NCBI RefSeq assembly: GCF_003473485.1
Contig: NC_053048.1
Coordinates: forward strand, 41,164,755-41,228,754
Source of the DNA: Medicago truncatula
Lineage: Eukaryota > Streptophyta > Magnoliopsida > Fabales > Fabaceae
Direction of reading: 5' to 3'
DNA: 64,000 bases
A program made the translations under genes and the position numbers. The notes under the pieces are model-generated. The model saw only the letters and a list, made by a program, of their open reading frames with translations. It had not been told where the DNA came from and did not search any database. Numbering within the stretch: position 1 is the first letter of the stretch; each line of letters opens with the position of its first letter. Shown here piece by piece: positions 22,693 to 33,080 of this stretch.

Positions 22693-22838
22693 TGTAGCAC
22701 CAACATTTCAGATTGAAGGTGTGTCCAGTGTTCAACACTGACACGACACCCACACATATGATTACATTCAATCATTTACATTTTCTCAAATTATTATCAG
22801 TGTTGGTGTCGTGTTTGGTGTTTGTGTCGGTGCTTCAT
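22693..22838. mobile_element. MITE of the same family as the CHL27 intron element
   Basis: Begins TGTAGCACCAACATTTCAG and ends GTGTCGGTGCTTCATA. It aligns with the reverse complement of 17831-17973 and has a similar length (146 versus 143 bp). It lies just downstream of the DHHC gene's stop codon, perhaps in its 3' UTR. Confidence 0.6.
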
Positions 22839-22957
22839 ATGGTTTCATTGGTTCGAAAATTCTAGACAGCTAATACGCAAAATTTTCAACAACAAAAATG
22901 TATGAAGAGTGAGAAGAAAACCTCTATGCATTAAAGAGCAAAAGTTGGCATTATAGC

Positions 22958-25829
22958 TTAACATGAGTCATTTCTGTCATCAGTTGCTTTAGTTGCATTT
23001 ATTTCATCAACAGTAACAAGCCTTTGATCAGATTCTGTGACTTCGAATCCAGCATGGGAGCTACAAACAGACTCTTCCGTTGAATCTTCGATTGCGATAC
23101 TATGGAAATTTAAAACTGTAGCATTAGATGTTCGGCTCGAATCTTTTACGTCTTCCTCAACACTGTAGAATGGATCAAATGAATGTTGTCCCTCCTCGTC
23201 TTCAAACTTCATGTCATCCTCAAAACTATCAAAATCAAAATTTCGCAGAAGTTCGGGAATTGGAAAACCACCGTCGTCTGCACGCCTAGATCCCATTTCA
23301 ACATCAATTTTCTCCTTTGGAGTCAAAATCCCATCCGCAAGATTCGGAGTCAAACACCCAACCATCGTATGTTCATCCTGTTGTACAAACGATCGGAAAT
23401 TATTCATTGAAGCAGGAATACTGGAACAAAGCGTTTCTCCAATATTTCTTAGTGATCCCTTATTGTATGGGTTCCCTTTTTTATCATATTGGTACCGGAA
23501 GTTCTCGTAAGTTGTCTGGACAATAACAAAAGTAAAAAACTGTAAGTTTGAACTAATAAAACAGCATGTGATGGAGATGAATAAAGAATCCGAAATGATT
23601 AAGATATTTTTTGCATTTTGAGAAGTAAAATTAGTCACCTGATTTGTACAAATGAGATAGAAATGGAAAGCTGTGAGCCCACCAACAAACCAGACAGCAA
23701 TGAAGCAGTATATAATGAGAAAATCCGATACATAATCATGTGAGATTCCATCCCAAAAATCTTTCTGCGAAAGATTGATACAAGAGAACACAAAGACATA
23801 TAGGCACAAAATGGTTGATGTTGAAATAAACATGAAGAAGTACCGATAGTTTCGCTGCAGCATGTAAGACAACTGTTAGTTCTTGTGGGAAATGAAATGG
23901 AGAAGATATGGACACAACAAAAAACAAATAATTCACATTTCTGTTTTTGACCAATAAAACCAACTCAAACAAACATCGAAGAAGACACTTAAAAGAAGTT
24001 AATAAAGATATTATACATTGCAGTAATTTTGTCACTGCAATACAAGAAAAATTACCAACTTCAGTCAAGAGGTAAATTGTAGTCGTAATTCATAAATATA
24101 GAATCAGAAGATCAACTGTATCTGCTTTCAGATTTGCTATATAATTTTTTAAAACTTATTACCAAATAGTAAAAAAATATATTTTTTGTTGCATTAAAAC
24201 ATGGAATACTATCTCCACAAATGTTTCTAAACTTCAATTTTTTTTGCAGCGAAGTTGACTTACTCTTCCGATGCACTGGCCAACCCAGGGGCAGTGATGA
24301 TCAAATCTCTGGACACAGTTGTTGCATATAGAACAATGAGAAGTACGAGGCGGTCGATATAGCAAGCATGTATCACAGAACTTCACTTTCACCGTATGAC
24401 CATTCACAAGTACATCTTTAGTTCGAGGTAGTTTTAAATGAGGGGTCGAACCATTAATCCACTCCATAGAAGGAGTAGGTATATTAAACGCGTCATCATA
24501 GTCTGGAGGTGTTGAATTTCTCGGGATAATTCCAGGATCTCTCCCAGAAGTCAAGAGAAGGAATAGGAAATCCTGCACATGAGTTTGCCTTATATATCAG
24601 TTTTAATTTTCAAAAGAGAAAGGTGCTCAAATCGTAAGCTACGAGGAAATTATATAATGAAAAAGATAATGCATAGCTTCGACTAGTTTCGGTAAAATGA
24701 GAAATTGTCGAGGGTGTTTACCAGAATAGTGAGAACTGAACCCACAATCACTACAGGACACCAAAAAAGATGATCACCATTATTGGCCTTCTCATGCTTT
24801 GCTTTAAGATACATCTTAACACAAAATGCAATTGCAGGTGCAGCAATTAGGAATGTTGTAAGAAACAAGGAAGCTACGTCAGGACCAAAAACCAGTCTCC
24901 CACCACAGAGAAATTTCTGAATGAAGGGAACAAAAAAAAACAAGGAATTAATAAAGAATAACATGCAGAAAGTCACTTATCTCCAATCCAATACAACAAC
25001 GTAAAACAAAAACATTCAAATGGTAAGCATATAAAACCTAAAAGTCCACAGCCATGACAAAAATTTATTCATTGAAATAAAAAATTGACCATAAGAAAAG
25101 TGTTCCAATTTAAGTGGCACTGGTATATCAAAACATCATGGATTTTGAACTTAAATATGCACGAGAATGGACGTAAGGGAAAGGAAACAACATCCACAAA
25201 AGTTTAATTACAAAATATTTGCAATAGCAAGCATTAGTCAGCGTTTGTAATTTACTACAAGAACAAACATAGTATATGTTTGTAATTTACTACAAGAACA
25301 AACATAGTATATGTTTGGTTTCGCGTTAGAGTCTTCAAACTTGCGTCATAGACTATTTCCACTTTGATTCATCAAAGCTCCTAAACTAAGTGTGGTTTTG
25401 TTGAACGTGCCGCAAAATCAAACATATACTTATCATTGCAAACAAACATTGGACAGACAACAATTATGCAATGAAAGCAAGTAAGCAACAACATTCATGC
25501 TAAAACATAACATATTATTATTAACACAAAAGGAAGAAGAAAAAAACAAAAACAAAACTTTCAATACAACATAATAATCAAAACAAAGGCAAAAAAGTTC
25601 AACTTCAAAGTGAGATGGCATTCATATCAAACACAAACAATCAACGCCATTTACAAAAACCAATTTTTACATCATAATTAAGAACTAACAATTAAAACAA
25701 AAAGAGAAAGAGCAAAAAAGAACTAACATTGCCACCCCTCCAAACTTGATAAAGCCTCCTTGGTTTCATATCATGGGCCCCACCTCCAGAAGGAGAAGAC
25801 CCAATTTGAGAATTTCTACTCCTAATCAT
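22958..25829 (-). CDS. DHHC-type protein S-acyltransferase (copy 1), five exons
   Basis: Minus-strand exons 25829-25728, 24916-24722, 24572-24264, 23854-23639 and 23515-22958, all phase 0, give 459 residues. DHHC enzymes attach palmitate to cysteines of membrane proteins from the cytosolic face of Golgi, endosome or plasma membranes. Two membrane segments lie in exon 2 (residues 35-99). The cysteine-rich domain is in exon 3: [20 protein letters not shown], ending in the catalytic DHHC at 190-193 and PWVGQCIG. Two more membrane segments lie in exon 4. Exon 5 opens with TTYE, the family's TTxE motif, followed by an acidic, Ser-rich tail of about 180 residues. The N terminus before [11 protein letters not shown] is only moderately sure because more than one ATG is available. 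A paralogue with the same exon plan lies at 33081-36690. The substrate cannot be told from sequence. Confidence 0.93.
25243..25312. repeat. 35-bp tandem duplication in DHHC copy 1 intron 1
   Basis: Two exact back-to-back copies (25243-25277, 25278-25312) of a unit starting GTTTGTAATTTACTACAAGA, with a few bases of a third. Confidence 0.75.
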
Positions 25830-27115
25830 GGCACCACCACCACACGTGTGTGTCACCAAAATTTACCTCTTAAATTCCCCAAAACCCATAAAAAAACCCA
25901 AATGACCCAGAATCAAATTCCTCTTAAAAATCAAAAATTTTCTTCTGGGGTTCCTTCAATTATTATTATTATATATCCTCTTTCACCAAAATGGAAAATG
26001 CAGATGAAAGAGGAGAGAGAAAGAAGGGAATGGGATCACAGCAATGGAGAATGAAGCTGTGAAACCAAATATACAAGGAAGGAAGGGATCATAGGAGGAC
26101 GAGAATCTCCATGTCCCTGTTTTGTAATAATCAAAAAAATTCCTCAAACTTTCCAAAAAAAAAAACAAAAAAATCTTAATTGTTGTTCTTGTTTTTCTCT
26201 TTCTCTCTCTAAAAATGTTGTTGTTTTTCTCTCTCTTCTTTAAGGATCCAATCCAAAATGCTGTCAGCTTATGATGATGTTTGTTCCTCCTGGGCGGATC
26301 TTCCAATTCTTTGCGCCTTTTACGCGCCTAATGTTTCTTTTTCTCTGTCACAACAACAAAAATGTTTCACTTGTTTTATGCCCTCCCTCAATGACACATA
26401 TTATAGAAATACATATATTATAAATTGTTAAAAGTTGTGATATAGTTTTCCAATGTAAAATTGTTCATTTTAGGTTGTTTAACATATACTTTAAGAGCAC
26501 AAATTAATCCGACCCTTTATTAAGACATGTTTCACTTTTTCTTTTTTCTTTTCTCTTTCTCTTTTGTTTTTTTGGTAAAATGTTTGAGTTTATCTTATCA
26601 TAAATAAATAAATACACTTGTAATAATTCAGTCAAAAATACACTTTAATATTTATTTACTTTTTATAAAATAATAAGATGATTTGACTGAAATATTTTAA
26701 ATATGGAGAAGTTGACGAGTCTCAAGTTGAAATTCAAGGTCGTACATATTGACGTCTTTTATTTTCTACTAATGATAAGGTGCTTAAAAAATTAAATTCG
26801 TTTTATCATCGAACGTAATTCAGTCAATCATTTTCTGCATAAAAATAAAAGGTGACAATATTAATGTAGAAAGTCATGTAATATAAGATAAAATGATTAA
26901 TATAAATGGTATGGTTCTTTTCTCAAAAAAAAAAAAAAAGTCTTCATCACTACCTTAATAATGATATATGAGTATACATAAGAGCAATTTTTGACATTTG
27001 GCATGTTAATGCAAACATTTTTTTCGAATAAAAACAACTTATTTCTTTGTTTATTCCTAAAATAAAATTTTAATTAAATTGTTGACTCAAATGTACAGTA
27101 AATAATGGTAATAAG
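25830..27115. other. 5' flank of DHHC copy 1 and intergenic DNA
   Basis: The first few hundred bases, with CT-rich tracts on one strand, are probably 5' UTR and promoter of the leftward DHHC gene. The remainder is AT-rich with no gene. Open frames at 25746-26306 are on UTR or antisense sequence. Confidence 0.5.
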
Positions 27116-27160
27116 AAAAATTATAGCAAATTCCTCTCAAAAAAATTATAACAAATTCCT
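27116..27160 (+). mobile_element. Ultrashort retroposon tail with 20-bp target duplication
   Basis: AAAAATTATAGCAAATTCCT at 27116-27135 is repeated with one mismatch at 27141-27160, separated only by CTCAA. With the A run that begins the repeat, this reads as a CTC-poly(A) tail insert. Confidence 0.45.
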
Positions 27161-27289
27161 TACACATCCTTATTTGGGTAAATTTAAAAAATGTATAAAA
27201 ACTATACGTTTATATATTTATTTTTTTCAAGAAAATGCTAAATATTTCTGGCAAAGTCAAAGAACTCACAAGACTGGTATTTTAAAATT

Positions 27290-27595
27290 GGCTTAATTGC
27301 ACTTTTAGACCCCTATCTTTCCAAAAATTGCGGTTATGGACCCCTAACTAATTTAAATACAAAATAACCCCCTATGTTTTGATTATTTAGCAGTTTTGGA
27401 CCCCCAGTCCATTGTTGACTCGGTCAACTCTGACGTGGCACCCTAAGTGAGGTGCCACGTGTCAATTTTTTTTTTTGCCTTGGGGTCCAAAACTGCCAAA
27501 GAATCAAAACATAGGGGCTGTTTTGTATTTAAATTAGTTAGGGGTCCATAACCGCAACTTTTGGAAAGATAAGGGTTCAAAAGTGCACTTAAGCC
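27290..27595. mobile_element. Hairpin MITE with perfect 9-bp target duplication
   Basis: 306 bp and almost fully palindromic. The left arm starts GGCTTAATTGCACTTTTAGA and the right arm ends AAAAGTGCACTTAAGCC. The arms share GCGGTTATGGACCCCTAACT, ATTTAAATACAAAATA and a TTTTGATT..GCAGTTTTGGACCCC block. TTTAAAATT flanks it at 27281-27289 and 27596-27604. The 9-bp duplication suggests a Mutator-like origin. Confidence 0.85.
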
Positions 27596-27604
27596 TTTAA
27601 AATT

Positions 27605-28288
27605 TAGTCCGTTCTGATAGATATTTTAAAATTTAGTTTTTTGATAGTGGTTAAGGTTTAAACCCCGACCTTACATGTATTAATGCATTGTTCTTACCGG
27701 ATAGAAAATAATGGGTTTAGTAAAAAATAAAATTGTGGTTTTTTTTGTTATTATAATGGGATGATTTTGATGAACCGTCTGGTAACCTTTATAAATTACA
27801 TCAAGAAGTCAATGAAATTAGAAACCTCCCATAAAAAATAATAGAAACTAAGGTTTTTTTTTTAGGGGGAACGGATAAAGGTGTGACACTAATTACAAAT
27901 ACTAGACCATCGATTCGTGCTAACGTACGGGTAATATGGAAGGTAATATTTGACGGTAATAAGTAACAAAATAGTTTAAATGAATGTCATGATTGTCATA
28001 TAGTATTTCATAATATTAAGAAGCATAGACGTTGGTACTGTACCATTACATAACTTTTCGACATCGTCCTTGATACCGTAACGTAACATTATAGGTTAAG
28101 TACAAGGACGAAGCTAGGTACTAATGAAAAGGGGCAGCCGCCACCCATGAAATATATAGGACCCCTATAGGACTCATGTGCATATAAACTGTTCTCCACC
28201 CATGATTTCATATCCACTTGGTTCACTTATACTAAATTTTTTTTTTTTTAATTAAACGTCCACTCATGTTCTCTTTTTTCTTACCATC
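27605..28288. other. Intergenic region, no gene seen
   Basis: AT-rich repeat-like sequence. A passage at about 28100-28250 (GGGGCAGCCGCCACCCATGA) looks like transposon debris, but no boundaries were found. Confidence 0.4.
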
Positions 28289-28743
28289 TGTAACATCCTA
28301 GACAACTTTTAGGATTGTCGACTGACCCCACAAATCAACACGGGTCTTTTCAGCGTGTTTTGTCCTCACTCGCACGCTTACCGGGAAACTTCCCGGTAGG
28401 TCACCCATCCCAAAATTGCTCCAAGTCAAGCACGCTTAACTGTGGAGTTCTTATGGAATGAGCTACCGAAAAGAAGATGCATCCTGTTGATATAGGTAGT
28501 ACCCAACAATTCTTATAAGCCTTCCTTCAACCATGTAGTCCCATACCTACAAGGCCTTAGGATCCCTCTCATTCCGGTGTGATTCGGTTCCTCTAGAAGC
28601 TGTCGGGAGCCGCTCATTGTCGTGCCTTGTGCACCGGCGACCACTCCCCGCCCTCGTCAGCCTTGGGTGTTACATGCCCACCAGCTTCCGCTTGGTTCGT
28701 CCCCGAACCACACCGTACTGGGAGAGCTCTGCTCTGATACCAC
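28289..28743 (-). mobile_element. Cassandra-type TRIM retrotransposon, one LTR plus internal domain
   Basis: Read on the minus strand: a primer-binding site TGGTATCAGAGC near 28740, a very short internal segment, then an LTR (28674-28289, 386 bp) that starts TGTAACACCC and ends GGATGTTACA. The LTR contains 5S rRNA-like sequence: AGAACTCCACAGTTAAGCGT, then GCTTG, then GGGATGGGTGACCTACCGGG. This is the hallmark of Cassandra elements, whose LTRs hold a Pol III 5S promoter. They encode no protein and depend on other retrotransposons. The second LTR that should precede the primer site is missing, so the copy is truncated. Confidence 0.88.
28430..28530 (-). other. 5S rRNA-like segment inside the Cassandra LTR
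   Basis: Not a ribosomal gene: the 3' two-thirds of plant 5S is recognisable (TCC.CAGTTAAGCGTGCTTG and GATGGGTGACC), but the 5' part is diverged and it lies within an LTR. It includes the equivalent of the 5S internal promoter. Confidence 0.6.
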
Positions 28744-29091
28744 TCATATCTTTTTATAGCATATTAAATTGATCAGTCTACTAAATTTTATTCCTATTTT
28801 CAAGTAGAAGCTAACAACGTTTGGGAAATTAGGGGTGAGAGAGATACCCTAAATCATACATTCAAGAACAATTATATTCTAAAGTTCCAATTTATAAAAA
28901 TTTCAAGTACCGCCACACCTCAAGATTTAGTAGTATATATTTGATATTGTTTATCTTGCAAACAAAGTAGGAGCAGGGAGACAAAATAGGAGGAAATTGT
29001 TATAGGATGGACTCCGTTTAGTAAAAACAAAGTAGCAACGATGAGTTGAAAATAGGAGCAACGGTTATAGGATGAAACAGTTAGCTTCCGG

Positions 29092-29850
29092 GTTAACTTT
29101 AATAAATAAGATATAAGACATCTCTCCGTTTGAAAATAAGATTTTGATTAAATTAACTAAATTCAATAGGTTTAATTAAACAGGGGTAATACAGTAAAAG
29201 TAAGTTATAATTTAGGTTAAAACTAGGGCAACAGTTAACGTCCGGGTTAACTTTAATTCATAAGAGATTCAATAGGTTTAATTAAACAGGGTAATACAGT
29301 AAAAGTAAGCTATAATTTAGGTTAAAATTAGGGCAACAGTTAACGTTCGGGTTAACTTTAATTAATAAGAGATAAGATATCTCCGTTTGAAAATAAGATT
29401 TTGATTAAATTAACTAAATTAAATAGGTTTAATTAAACAGGGGTAATACAATAAAAGTAAACATAAAATTTATGTTAAAATTAGGGCAACAGTTAACGTC
29501 TAGGTTAACTTTAATAAATAAGAGAAGAGATAAGAGATCTCTCCGTTTGAACATAAGTTTTGATTAAATTAACTAAATTAAATAGGTTTAATTAAACAGA
29601 GTTAATACAGTAAAAGTAAGCATAGAATTTAGGTTAAAATTAGGGCAACAGTTAACGTCCGAGTTAACTTTAATAAATAAGAGATAAGAGATCTCTCCGT
29701 TTGAAAATAAGATTTTGATTAAATTAACTAAATTAAATAAGTTTAATTAAACAGGGGTAATATAATAAATGTAAGCATAGAATTTAGGTTAAAATTTGGA
29801 CAATAGTTAGCGTCCAGGTTAACTTTAATAAATAAGAGATTTCATTTAAA
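29092..29850. repeat. Tandem array of about 155-bp units
   Basis: The phrase GTTAACTTTAAT recurs at about 29092, 29246, 29351, 29504, 29663 and 29818, giving spacings of 154, 105, 153, 159 and 155. One unit has lost about 50 bp. Each full unit contains AAAATAAGATTTTGATTAAA, AACAGGGGTAATACAG and GGGCAACAGTTAACGT. No coding content. Confidence 0.8.
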
Positions 29851-30096
29851 AAATAATGAAAATATCTATCTATATATAATTTAGAATTAAACATAGTATT
29901 ATTATATTATATCCCTTTTCTTTACTATTTTTTTTAGTTCATGTAAATTTTGACTGGATTAGTTCATGTAATGAATAATATATGTTCAGATCAGTGTTAG
30001 AAATATCTATAACAATATATAATGGGAATATAGAAAAAAATTAGGCTGAATTTTTTATTATTTCTTTTACATCCTTAAACAAATTTGGTTTTAAAA

Positions 30097-30138
30097 ATGT
30101 TATATTATTATTTGTCAAAAAAAAATGTTATATTATTA
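30097..30138 (+). mobile_element. Ultrashort retroposon tail with 14-bp target duplication
   Basis: ATGTTATATTATTA at 30097-30110 and 30125-30138 flanks a 14-base insert, TTTGTC followed by eight A. Confidence 0.65.
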
Positions 30139-30790
30139 GTAGGGTGGTTATTTTACCTCACCCAAATCAGAATATCTTATATGGTTCGGGTCTTGTGTTT
30201 GATCAAACCGACTCATGTACACCCCTAATTATATTAGTGTTATTGAAAAGATAGAATTTTTATTATATTATTGAAAAAAGATAAACATAGTTTGTTACCA
30301 TTTAAAAGCCACAAGCATCATTACATAAATTTTAATCAAAATCAAAATTCTATAAAAAAAATATTGTTAATAATTTACATGTGTTGGTGCTGTAAAAGAA
30401 ATACACAGACCGGGTTTAAACCCTAGTAAGCATAATTTTAATTTCTCAAGCATATAAAAGGACTAAAATATTCATTTTAATCGATATATTACATACGTTA
30501 ATTTCATCATAAACAAGCAAGCCTTTAAAAAAAAATACATAAAACCTTTTAAAAAAAAACATAAACGAATAATATTATTATACAAGTAAAACCAAATAAT
30601 AAAGACATAAAGAAAATAATTATATTTTTATAAATATAAAAAGTTTAATATAATTAAAGCAAGAAAAGATATTTTAATTTTAATTTTTTTGAATAAAATT
30701 TTATATTTAAATTTTTATTTTGCAAAAAGCATATTATGAGTTTTTACTATTTCAAATTTTCATGTATATATTGAACGGTTTTTTTACAAA

Positions 30791-30833
30791 AATATATCAA
30801 ACGTTTTTTTAAGGAAAGAATATATCAAACGTT
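30791..30833 (-). mobile_element. Ultrashort retroposon tail (minus orientation) with 15-bp target duplication
   Basis: AATATATCAAACGTT at 30791-30805 and 30819-30833 flanks TTTTTAAGGAAAG. On the minus strand the insert reads CTTTCCTTAAAAA. Confidence 0.65.
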
Positions 30834-33080
30834 ATTCATTATATATTTGTATGTTGGATAGTGTAAAATATATTTACACATGCATCCAATTAAATCATGT
30901 CACTTTTTATGGATATATTTTAGGAACTAATGGTATAAAAAAAGTGGTATTATGATGTGATTATATGTGTAAAAAAGTTTTACTCCGCCGATACATATAA
31001 ATTCATCTCATTATGTTTTTTAACATGATTTTAAGCTTTTTTTTTTTATAAAATGATTTATGGCATTTATAGAAAAAATGATTTTATGCATAGAAACATG
31101 ATTTTAAAATTTGGAAATGATTATGAATAGAAAGTTAACACATCTGTCACATGCATAGTTTTGTGATTGTGCTGCGCATTATACAGACAGACATGCACGC
31201 GCATATTTAGTGGGTGGGTGCGCATGAATGTGCTCGAGTCCAAATTAATACAAAAAATTGTATTAGATTTGTTTAATGTATACCGCGTCTTTCGAATCTT
31301 ATCAGATGTAAATAGACGATAAACTCTTAACGTTATTGTATTTTTAAAACTGAATTTGAATCTAAAACTTCGATAAAATAATATATGTGTGTCATCTCAT
31401 TTAAACAATATTCGTTTAAATTGTATTAAGTCAGCACCTAACTTCGAGTATGTTTAGAATATTCTCTCTTAATTAAACTAAAAATCATAACTTAGTTGAC
31501 GAAATGCTGGAACCAGATATATATTATATATGCTTATCTAACTAAATATGCTGCTTCAAAGCTGGCATTTGGCTCAACGTGACATGCAAATAAAAACCTA
31601 CACTTTCTCTTTCATTCAAGTTTAACCTTCAATTTACAACTCATAAATCCGTAAACATCTTTCTTCTTCTTGTCTCTTTTTGTTGTGTTATTATCCTTTA
31701 AACTTAAGGTAGTTGGCTCAAGAAAAGATACTATACTAGAAAATTTAATTAATAATATTAGAGTAATGTCTCATTAGGATGCATAACTTTAGACAAAATA
31801 ACCAATAATTTAAATGGCCAGCCAGCATTTGGCATTGAATTGAATATAAGACAATTTGAAGCATTGTTCTTTTAGAAATTCTATTCGAGACAGCTTGATA
31901 CAAAAACCATAAGGATTCACGACTGGATTTGTATGTTTAATGTAACATCTTTTGATAACTTTATTTAATTTAGTTTTTATATCTTATTTTATTTTAACAA
32001 GCCAAATGGAGTTTTTTGGCTAATGAGCATCTTGTTTTACTTTAACTCTTGATTGTTGGGAATCTGAATTTCTGATATGATTATATGCTAGTGCAATCAT
32101 AGTATATTTGTCAAGATCCGGATTCTGCGCATTAAAAGATGTATGCGGTCATTGCATTTCATACTTGGATGAAAATCGGATGGTTGATATTCCAACTTCA
32201 CTAAATTAAAACTTGGAACGAACCATTCAATGTTCATTCAACGGTGGAGATGCAGTGGCTACAGAAAGTTTTGACTGCATCAAATGTATTTACATTTTTC
32301 GGTAAGTATGACATTAAACGAGGAAAATGAGAAGGGGAGAAGAAAACAAATGAGCGAGAGAAGCATTGTCCCCGGGTGAGGGCTTTAATATTAACATCTT
32401 CTAATAAGCGTTTTCCACAAAAATTGAAGGAGCAAGCATGATATATAGAAGGAATTTTACCTAAAATAACGACGTAGTTAGAATTGCAGACCAAACAAGA
32501 ACTACAATCCACACTAAAAACTATGAGAAAGAAAGAACAAGCATTTACTATCATACATTAATTCAGTTCCTTCACTCATTTGTATGCCTGTAATGATAAG
32601 TGAAACATGTCCCAAATTTTGTAACTTGTCAACTTTTTCTCCACTTTGTGATATGAATATCTGAGTTTTCCTTGTGAGACATACCATTTGTTTGTTTCCC
32701 TTTACAACTTCCATTATAAATCAAATCACTACCCTTACCCTTTTCTCAAGTCACCTCATTCGTTAGCGAAAACAGCATGCCAAATGGATCTGCACCAAAA
32801 AATAGTTTAGACATTGTAGGAATCATTGTCTGAATCTCACAAGTCCTCAAGTTTCTGTGATGTGACTAAAGAGTTCAATAAATTTCTGATTTGTTTCTAT
32901 TTCTTGTGTATTTCAAAAATCAAAGCATGACACAGATATGTAAATATTTACAGAAGTTTTTGTTCATTGATTATTTAGGACATACAAGTCATAAGTTGTT
33001 TTGTATGTACATAGAGACCAAAACAAACATCAAAATGGTACCTTAGTCTCTAAAGAACCAGCAAATGCTATCTGAAGGAG

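Larger units (their letters stand above)
29860..33080. other. Intergenic region between the DHHC paralogues
   Basis: Very AT-rich, with no gene recognised. It contains two ultrashort retroposon tails (30097-30138 and 30791-30833). Frames at 32234-32714 on the minus strand have no recognisable product and probably lie in the 3' flank of DHHC copy 2. Confidence 0.5.

Noticed and set aside
28430-28530. Genuine 5S rRNA gene
   Set aside because: Only part of the 5S sequence matches, and it lies inside an LTR with a primer-binding site nearby, so it belongs to a Cassandra element.
29092-29850. CRISPR-like array
   Set aside because: Repeats are about 155 bp, contiguous, without unique spacers, in a plant genome; it is a tandem satellite.
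32234-32714. Minus-strand frames of 106 and 66 codons
   Set aside because: No domain or homologue recognised; they sit in the AT-rich 3' flank of the second DHHC gene.
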